NCBI GenBank assembly: GCA_001897035.1
Contig: MKRS01000368.1
Location: 1 to 9,626 of the forward strand
Length of the DNA stretch: 9,626 bases
DNA from: Bacteroidales bacterium 45-6
GTDB lineage: Bacteria; Bacteroidota; Bacteroidia; Bacteroidales; Dysgonomonadaceae
Direction: 5' to 3'
A program made the translations under genes and the position numbers. Below, in pieces: positions 1 to 5,437 of this stretch. A model generated the notes under the pieces. The model did not search any database. It saw only the letters and a program-made list of their open reading frames with translations, and was not told the origin of the DNA. Positions within the stretch are counted from its first letter, which is position 1. Every line of letters begins with the position of its first letter.

Positions 1-143
1 CAATGAATGAATATTCCGAGCTTGGCGTCGGCAAACCATTGCATCTTGCCCCGGATGCTGTCGGAAGAGATAGCTTGCTGGGCAAAGCTGCCTGACGAAG
101 CCAATACGGCAAAAAGAAAAAATATCGCAAATAGTCGTTTCAT
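1..143 (-). CDS. GH29 alpha-L-fucosidase, N-terminal part (runs off the window)
   Basis: Only the first 47 codons plus two bases are visible. The ATG is at 143-141. Residues 1-22 form a classical type I signal peptide: a Lys-Arg start, a hydrophobic core rich in Phe, Leu and Ala, and an SFAQ end, so the product should be periplasmic or otherwise exported. Residues 34-47 read MQWFADAKLGIFIH, and the next two bases (TG) fit a Trp codon. The W-F-x-x-A-K-x-G-I-F-I-H-W block is the N-terminal hallmark of GH29 alpha-L-fucosidases, retaining enzymes that remove terminal fucose; its His lies in the fucose pocket in family structures. The gene follows the SusCD-like pair in the same direction after a 112-nt gap containing a strong hairpin, which fits a PUL enzyme gene. 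The catalytic Asp and the acid/base lie outside the window, so activity and linkage preference cannot be judged. Confidence 0.85.
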   Translation of the reverse strand, partial: MKRLFAIFFLFAVLASSGSFAQQAISSDSIRGKMQWFADAKLGIFIH

Positions 144-191
144 CGTCGTTCGCTTTTAGAGATATCTTCTACAAAATAGGAAATCATTATA

Positions 192-236
192 ATTTTGCTC
201 CGCGGCCATCCTTAGGCATGACCGCGGGGCTAAAAT
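192..236 (-). terminator. Strong intercistronic hairpin between the susD-like gene and the fucosidase gene
   Basis: An inverted repeat pairs 200-209 with 218-227: a 10-bp stem of mainly GC pairs around an 8-nt loop. One position is a C/A mismatch in plus-strand RNA but a G-U wobble in minus-strand RNA, which suits a structure acting in the minus-strand transcript. The stem can be extended by GC (197-198 with 229-230) and by an A/T run (192-196 with 232-236) around a one-base bulge. It begins about 20 nt after the susD-like stop. The RNA after the stem is AT-rich without a clean U run, so it could be a terminator, an attenuator that lowers expression of the downstream enzyme gene, or an mRNA 3'-end stabiliser. 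Confidence 0.6.
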
Positions 237-255
237 CATTTAGGAACAGCGTTCG

Positions 256-1821
256 CTACTTCGCCCAAAACATTTTGGAGGTGAAGTTATCGACACTGCT
301 GTAAGCGCTGTAATTGGCATTGTTGTAGCTCTTTTCCGTGGACGGATAGCGCAAACGCACGGGAACATCTTTCACCGTGGAAGAAGTGTTGTCCGTTGGG
401 AAATAGAGAACTGGATATCCGGTTCTCCGAACAGCAGTCCAAGCCTGAGTGGTTTGGAGGAATCCGAAATTCAGCCACAATTGAGTGGAGATTGCCTCGT
501 CCTTATTCGTTACCGCATTCCATTTTGCCTCCGCTACAGCATCCACTGTTGCTGTGGAAGGAGCAGCTATCGGGGTGCGATAGGAAGAAAGCGCATTGAT
601 CCCGAAGTAGAATTCCGTAGAAAGCTCCATCCCCTTGATAAAGGCCGCCTTGGCATCTCCTCCCGTAGCATAAGCTTTATTATAAGCATTGGCTTTGTAG
701 AATGCCACTTCGGCTGCAGAGATGATGATTCCCGGCAAATTTTTATTCCGGCTAAACGTAGCGGAATCGTAGGAACTGTAGTAGTTTCCTGCATCAAACC
801 TGGAGCTTTGGGTGGCAAAATCGGTTGTAGGATCCACGCCCACGTAGTTTCCGGAACCATTCTTGTCGAAAATAACGTCGATGCGGGGATCTCCACTCAA
901 AGCATCCACCATGGCTTTTGAAGCCCGGTTGAGCTGGCCTGTCCAGGTTTCCCATCCATCCCTGTATTCGCTGGCATAGTTGAATCCATCCTGATCTGGT
1001 ACTACCTTGATATTTTCAGCATTCGACTCTACCAACGGATAAGTCGTGGGATCGGCAAGGATTTCCTTGATCGCTGCTTGTCCTTTAGCCGCAAGTGAAC
1101 CCTTGTCTGCGACTTCGGTTGCTACCCGCAAACGTAAGGAGTTGCAATATTTCCTCCACTTGGTGAGGTCTCCCTTATTGATAAAGTCCTGCGAACTCAA
1201 TCCTGATGTTATCGTCGATATAAAACTGGAAGCTTGGACTTGAATCAAAGAAGCATTCACTGCCTTCAAGTCACTCAATACACTTTCGTAGATCGACTCG
1301 TTCGAATCATAAGCAGGAGTCGCATCTGCTGCGTTAGCAGTTGCGGGCAAATAACCCGCTGTCGAAAATGGAACCGCTCCCCAGCAATCGGCAACTTGAA
1401 TCAGGTGATCGTACATGAAAATACGTGCACACAGCAAATATGCCATATTGAGAGATTTATCACTATCAGTCAGCTTGCTGTAGATGGTTTCTAATGTACG
1501 GTACTGGGCAAGCACAGTATAAAAATTGTTCCACCTGTCGCCGTAATAGCTGTCGGAGAACGTGTAGCGCCCGTCGTTGTTCAGGAATCCCAATGTTTGA
1601 GAGTATCGTGCTATTCCCGAATAGTCCCAAGTGAATATCCGCCAGTAGGAATTAAAGGTATAACCTTTGCCTGAATAGAATGTTCCTGCCATCAGCCGAG
1701 GGCAAGTAACTTGCGTCGTTTGCCCCGGATCCGCATATTTGTCCGTCAGATCCGATTTGCTGCACGAGGCCATCGAAAGAACAACGGCAGCCAGCAATAA
1801 TATTGAAAATATTTTTCTCAT
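256..1821 (-). CDS. SusD/RagB-like outer-membrane glycan-binding lipoprotein
   Basis: This complete 521-aa protein has an ATG at 1821 and a TAG at 256-258, a normal length for the family. SusD-like proteins are surface lipoproteins that cap the SusC-like barrel and bind the incoming glycan. Residues 1-20 are a lipoprotein signal peptide with lipobox MAS-C and the lipidated Cys at position 20, followed by SKSD, a polar stretch often seen near surface-export signals. Family features are the helical segment at 132-157 (ARIF...DCWGAVPFS), the NSLRLRVA helix at 227-234, DPRIDVIF at 311-318, the QAWTAVRRTGYP block at 459-470 and the closing YPSTEKSYNNANY...MFWAK. The most similar subgroup is the SusD-like_2/RagB type. 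The gene starts 27 nt after the SusC-like stop with an AT-rich gap and no Shine-Dalgarno, as is usual in Bacteroidota, so the two are almost certainly co-transcribed. The sugar specificity cannot be read directly; the fucosidase next door suggests a fucosylated ligand. Confidence 0.93.
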   Translation of the reverse strand: MRKIFSILLLAAVVLSMASCSKSDLTDKYADPGQTTQVTCPRLMAGTFYSGKGYTFNSYWRIFTWDYSGIARYSQTLGFLNNDGRYTFSDSYYGDRWNNFYTVLAQYRTLETIYSKLTDSDKSLNMAYLLCARIFMYDHLIQVADCWGAVPFSTAGYLPATANAADATPAYDSNESIYESVLSDLKAVNASLIQVQASSFISTITSGLSSQDFINKGDLTKWRKYCNSLRLRVATEVADKGSLAAKGQAAIKEILADPTTYPLVESNAENIKVVPDQDGFNYASEYRDGWETWTGQLNRASKAMVDALSGDPRIDVIFDKNGSGNYVGVDPTTDFATQSSRFDAGNYYSSYDSATFSRNKNLPGIIISAAEVAFYKANAYNKAYATGGDAKAAFIKGMELSTEFYFGINALSSYRTPIAAPSTATVDAVAEAKWNAVTNKDEAISTQLWLNFGFLQTTQAWTAVRRTGYPVLYFPTDNTSSTVKDVPVRLRYPSTEKSYNNANYSAYSSVDNFTSKMFWAK

Positions 1822-1848
1822 CTTATTAAAATTTTAGCCGGTTAGAAA

Positions 1849-4800
1849 TTAAAACGACATTCTTAGTGACATACCAAATGTTCTGGTTGTCGCAGTTGAT
1901 CCGCCGATTGATGATTGGCTCAGCCAGTTGGTTCCATCAGTTGCTTCAGCATCGAAGATAGGTAGGTTCTTGTAGATGTAGAATGGGTTGCGGGTATAGA
2001 CACTCATCGTCATATTACGACAATTAAACTTCGACAACAATTTTTTGGGCAACGTATAGCTTAGTGCTATTTCACGTACCTTCACATACGAATTATCAAA
2101 GATCGCATGGGAATAATAGGTAGGGTCACCAACACCCCAGTTGTATGTCCAGTTGTAATATTTATCGGCTTCGATCATGATATCGTTCTTCGACCCATCT
2201 TGTTTCACTCCAGGAAGAATCATGCCGTTGTCGTAAGTGTAAATTCCACTACCACCAAGCCCTTGTGTCGGCATATTGTTCCCATCATTATTTGCAAAAT
2301 AATAGGTCAGACCTCCGTGGGCTGCATCCCGGTGATCCATCGAGTTAACTAATGATCCACGTCCCATCAGGTATTGGTAAGGCGTGTTCAAGACAGCACC
2401 TCCAACACGGAAATCAAGCGTAAAGTCGAGGTTGAAATTTTTGTACCCCAACGAAGCTCCGAAACCTCCAGTCACTTTTGGCATTGCATTACCTACTTTC
2501 ACCCGTTCAGTAGTCAGTTTGTAGAAACCATCGGCTCCAACAATTGGATTCCCACTGGCATCGGTCAGGGGGGCATACGAATAGATGTCACCCATGGGTT
2601 GACCTACATGAGATTCTATCGAGACAGCACCTCCATCAATCTTAGCATGGTCGAGTATATCGCTTCCATCGTTCAACTTCTTGACCGTATTTTTGTTGAA
2701 TGCAAAATTTCCCCTTAGATCCACTCTCCAGTCTTTGGTTTGATAGGGTGTGCCGTATAATGCAAATTCCAACCCCTTGTTCGCCAAAGTACCCACATTG
2801 ACTATTTTGGCTGTAGCTCCAGAAGAATTAGCCATCGTTTGTTTTAAAATCTGGTCAACAGTCCTGTTGCTATAATAGGTTACTTCAACTCCCAGCCTAT
2901 TGTTGAAAAATTTGTTTTCCAAACCTAACTCGAGTTCATACTTAGTTTCCGGACGGAGCTTATTGTTGCCCAAGCTAGATTGTGTCGTGTTGTAAATCAT
3001 TCCCGAAGCAGACCCCTGATTAAAAGCTTCTTGCGATGCGTAAAGGTCGGGGGAATTGGCTACACTTCCGTATGAAGCACGAATTTTTCCGTAATTATAC
3101 CATGTGGGGAGGTTGCTACGGAATGCGTCTGTAAACAGAAAACTGCTGTTAATTGATCCGTAATATAAGGGCTTACCTTCGTTCACGGTAGAAGAGCCGT
3201 CTCGACGTCCGCTAAATTCTAGGAACAAGCTGTTGTCCCATGACAAACTAGCTGTAGCAAAGTAACCATCTTTCAGTAAATGGGTCTCACTCATCGAAGC
3301 AGAAGCTGTATTTTTAGATGCCGCCAGATTAAACCAGTTTTCGTTGGCTAACCCTCCATTGGTAGCTACTTTGGAGTAGTAATAGTCTTCTGTACGGCCC
3401 GACCATCCGGCATAAGCCAAAAGAGCAAGCTTCTCGGTCAGGTTTTTGTTATAAGTCAACATGACATCACCGTAAGTGATGGTATATCGGCTATTAGAAA
3501 GGGCGTATTGACCAGTGTAGTCTCCATAAATCAATGAATTCTCAGTCCTATCCTTATTTTCCGTTTTCACGGTAGTGTAGTCAGTAGAAATACGTCCTTG
3601 CAAGGTCAGGCCATCTAATATCTTCCAGCTGGGTGTCAAAGTCGCCAACAAGCGGTTATTGTCTTCCAATTGTTCTTTTGCCAGAATATTCCAGAAATAT
3701 TCTGATATAAGAGAACTTGGAGCTATATCGTAAGCTATTGATTCATTTGGAGTCAATGTTTTACTCTTATTTGAGCTATTGAGGTATCCCAAGCTGGTAA
3801 TGGTGTGCTCGCGAAGCCAAGCAACATCGTCATAGGCATTGAACATCCCCGAGAAGTTGTTTGTCAATCGGGAAATGCGATACGGACGGTTCTTGATGTC
3901 CTGCAGGATGTAATTAATCGAATAATCAAATTTCAACTGCTTGTTCAGGTTGTATGCACCAGTGAAGCTAAAATTGTGCTTGGCATACGAACTGTTGTAC
4001 TGCGTGGGTAGGTTGTTCACATAGGTATAAGAAAAGCGCATGTTTCCCTTTTCATTACCCTGTGTTATACCCAGGTTGTAGGTTTGATTGAAACCTGTCC
4101 GGAAAATTTGATTCCAAGGATTCGCACTCACAGCCTGATATTTCCGGACAGTGCCATCGTAGTACAAAATGTCGCTGCCATCATATCTGGGTCCATTGGT
4201 TTGAGTCGTGGATCGAAGCGACTTGTAAGTTTCTCCGTTGTAGGTTCTTTCCCAAAATCCTCCCGTTGATTTTTCATAATCACCACGAGATCCAACCCGA
4301 ACACCTGGTCCAAATGTTGTTTGATACTTAGGCATGTAAGCGACATAGTCAGCACTTAAACTAGCGTTGAAATCAACCCCTATTCCCTGCGAAGCTTTTC
4401 CCGATTTGGTAGTAATCAAAACAACACCATTTGAACCTTCATGCCCATAAACAGTAGTTGCCGATGCACCTTTCAAAACAGAGATGCTTTCGATATCTTC
4501 GGGGTTAATATCTACCAGTCCATTACTGTTTATACGTTGGTCACTCCAATAATCCGTATTGTTAGCTCCTCCATTTCGGATAGGCACACCATTAAGGACA
4601 ACCAAAGGTTGGCTGCTACCGGTAATTGAATTAATACCCCGTACTGTGATTGATACCGCAGAAGTACTTCCTCCAGGGGCAGCCTGAATGCGAACGCCTG
4701 CCATTTTCCCATAAAGAGCTGTAGCAAAGTTGGGGGCACCCGTCTTAACAATATCGGCAGCCGATACGGTTGAAATTGCATACCCAAGTGCTTTTTGCTC

Positions 4801-4890
4801 TCGCTTAACACCGAGAGCCGTCACCACCACTTCGTCCAAGCCGGTACTTTGATCCTGCAAGGTAATGTCTATTTTGCTTTGCGCACCCAC
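1849..4890 (-). CDS. SusC/RagA-like TonB-dependent transporter, plug and barrel portion (frameshifted from its N-terminus)
   Basis: This frame encodes 1013 aa and covers nearly all of a SusC-like outer-membrane importer, which moves oligosaccharides or peptides into the periplasm using TonB energy. If initiated on its own it would begin at a GTG (4890) and have no signal peptide, so this is very probably not a real start. Residues 18-27 (LDEVVVTALG) form the region after the N-terminal domain that contains the TonB-box-like motif. Residues 30-165 are the plug, with GKMAGVRI, SITVRGINSI, PLVVLNGVPI and the SusC signature VLKGASATTVYG...NGVVLITTKSGK. The remainder is beta-barrel, ending in aromatic Phe (SLRMSF), as expected for barrel insertion. 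The frame is open throughout with no further lesions. The missing signal peptide and carboxypeptidase-regulatory-like domain lie in the overlapping frame just upstream (4869-5261). Restoring one base near 4890 gives a single protein of about 1137 aa, a normal family size. A susD-like gene follows 27 nt downstream. Confidence 0.93.
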   Translation of the reverse strand: MGAQSKIDITLQDQSTGLDEVVVTALGVKREQKALGYAISTVSAADIVKTGAPNFATALYGKMAGVRIQAAPGGSTSAVSITVRGINSITGSSQPLVVLNGVPIRNGGANNTDYWSDQRINSNGLVDINPEDIESISVLKGASATTVYGHEGSNGVVLITTKSGKASQGIGVDFNASLSADYVAYMPKYQTTFGPGVRVGSRGDYEKSTGGFWERTYNGETYKSLRSTTQTNGPRYDGSDILYYDGTVRKYQAVSANPWNQIFRTGFNQTYNLGITQGNEKGNMRFSYTYVNNLPTQYNSSYAKHNFSFTGAYNLNKQLKFDYSINYILQDIKNRPYRISRLTNNFSGMFNAYDDVAWLREHTITSLGYLNSSNKSKTLTPNESIAYDIAPSSLISEYFWNILAKEQLEDNNRLLATLTPSWKILDGLTLQGRISTDYTTVKTENKDRTENSLIYGDYTGQYALSNSRYTITYGDVMLTYNKNLTEKLALLAYAGWSGRTEDYYYSKVATNGGLANENWFNLAASKNTASASMSETHLLKDGYFATASLSWDNSLFLEFSGRRDGSSTVNEGKPLYYGSINSSFLFTDAFRSNLPTWYNYGKIRASYGSVANSPDLYASQEAFNQGSASGMIYNTTQSSLGNNKLRPETKYELELGLENKFFNNRLGVEVTYYSNRTVDQILKQTMANSSGATAKIVNVGTLANKGLEFALYGTPYQTKDWRVDLRGNFAFNKNTVKKLNDGSDILDHAKIDGGAVSIESHVGQPMGDIYSYAPLTDASGNPIVGADGFYKLTTERVKVGNAMPKVTGGFGASLGYKNFNLDFTLDFRVGGAVLNTPYQYLMGRGSLVNSMDHRDAAHGGLTYYFANNDGNNMPTQGLGGSGIYTYDNGMILPGVKQDGSKNDIMIEADKYYNWTYNWGVGDPTYYSHAIFDNSYVKVREIALSYTLPKKLLSKFNCRNMTMSVYTRNPFYIYKNLPIFDAEATDGTNWLSQSSIGGSTATTRTFGMSLRMSF

Positions 4891-5261
4891 AGCACAGTCT
4901 GGGTGGCCATCCCCACGCTTGACACAACAAGTTCGGAACCATTTGGAAGTTTTGCAAGAGTGTATTTGCCGTTCGCATCAGTAGCGGTTACGATCTGGGT
5001 GCCTTTCACACGGATAACTGCTCCCGGCAATGGCTCGCCATTCTGATCCTTTACAGTTCCGGACACACGGCCGTCGTTGGCTTGCGCCACGGCAAGTTCG
5101 TTGGCAGAATTTTTGGCGGTATTGTTCTCCGCCCGCAGTTCGACAGTGCTTCCCAAGGTCATAATGCCCAAAGCACAACCCAAAGAAATAATTCTTTGAA
5201 CTTTTTGCCAGCTACACCCGGAGCTTGGTTTTCCGGGGTTGAAGGAATCCATTTTCTTCAT
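4869..5261 (-). CDS. N-terminal fragment of the SusC-like transporter: signal peptide and carboxypeptidase-regulatory-like domain
   Basis: This 130-aa frame has an ATG at 5261 and a TAG at 4869-4871. It begins with a long basic and polar n-region (about residues 1-23), a hydrophobic core at 24-40 and a likely cleavage site near LRA-E at 44-45. A linker follows, then a CarboxypepD_reg-like beta-sandwich at about 65-123 (RVSGTVKDQNGEPLPGAVIR, GTQ...TDANGKYTL, LVVSSVGMATQTV). That is the standard N-terminal module of SusC-like proteins. The family sequence normally continues directly into V-G-x-Q-S-x-I-D-I-T-L-Q-D and the TonB box. Those residues are present, but in the -1 frame starting at 4890. 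After residue 124 this frame reads six aberrant residues (WVRKAK) and stops. It is therefore not an independent small gene but the first part of the transporter, split by a one-base loss or a sequencing error. The first Met is preferred over Met4 because neither has a Shine-Dalgarno and the first gives the usual MKK start. Confidence 0.88.
   Translation of the reverse strand: MKKMDSFNPGKPSSGCSWQKVQRIISLGCALGIMTLGSTVELRAENNTAKNSANELAVAQANDGRVSGTVKDQNGEPLPGAVIRVKGTQIVTATDANGKYTLAKLPNGSELVVSSVGMATQTVLWVRKAK
4887..4893 (-). other. Single-base frameshift site within the SusC-like gene
   Basis: The upstream frame reads Thr-Val-Leu with CTG at 4892-4890 and then goes out of frame at TGG. The downstream frame picks up at GTG (4890-4888) as Val-Gly-Ala-Gln-Ser-Lys. 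Adding one base between them gives Gln-Thr-Val-Leu-Val-Gly-Ala-Gln-Ser-Lys-Ile-Asp-Ile-Thr-Leu-Gln-Asp, which matches the usual SusC-family transition almost perfectly. The simplest ancestral form is CTG-GTG with one G lost. Causes could be a real deletion, an assembly error or, less likely, recoding. Confidence 0.85.
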
Positions 5262-5437
5262 AAGCCTTTGTTGTTAAATAGGTTAATTAATTAAAAAAAT
5301 AACGCGTACATGCACTTATAATCCATTCAATGCGGGATTGTCCGTTAGCTCTTTCGGTGAAGAAACTTGATTCGGGACAATACCTCATTCGAGGATATTT
5401 CTTTTTCAGTCTATCTTATCTGTCCGTATCTGCGAAC
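5262..5437 (-). promoter_or_regulatory. 176-nt intergenic region, probable promoter and leader of the susC-susD-fucosidase unit
   Basis: This is the only sizeable non-coding stretch upstream of the SusC-like gene, so its promoter and 5' UTR should be here. The 40 nt nearest the start codon are very AT-rich and have no Shine-Dalgarno. I found no exact match to the Bacteroides -7 consensus TAnnTTTG on the minus strand. An inverted repeat (ATTGTCC at 5337-5343 with GGACAAT at 5375-5381) and a direct repeat TGTCCGT (5339-5345 and 5421-5427) are possible operator material, but both are short. No ORF or RNA gene was recognised. Confidence 0.4.
5379..5399 (-). terminator. Possible terminator hairpin downstream of the transglutaminase-like gene
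   Basis: A stem pairs 5379-5386 with 5391-5399 around a 4-nt loop and one bulged base: four GC-rich pairs (CCTC/GAGG) extended by four A/T pairs. It starts 38 nt after the transglutaminase-like stop codon. In the minus-strand transcript the stem is preceded by an A-rich run and followed by UAUUGUCC, so there is no proper U tract. The U-rich side (TTTCTTTTT) belongs to the plus strand, where I see no gene. Modest evidence. Confidence 0.3.

Noticed and set aside
172..178. Possible Bacteroides -7 promoter element (TATTTTG on the minus strand) upstream of the fucosidase gene
   Set aside because: It is one base short of TAnnTTTG and has no TTTG at the -33 distance, so it is not a supportable promoter.
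454..921. Plus-strand open frame of 155 codons
   Set aside because: It lies wholly inside the SusD-like gene on the other strand, has no recognisable protein features and is a reading-frame shadow. The same holds for the other plus-strand frames, including 6293-6838 and 8487-8948.
4888..4890. GTG as a genuine start codon of the 1013-aa SusC-like frame
   Set aside because: A protein starting there would have no signal peptide and could not reach the outer membrane. The codon falls inside a conserved family segment that is continuous with the upstream frame once one base is restored.
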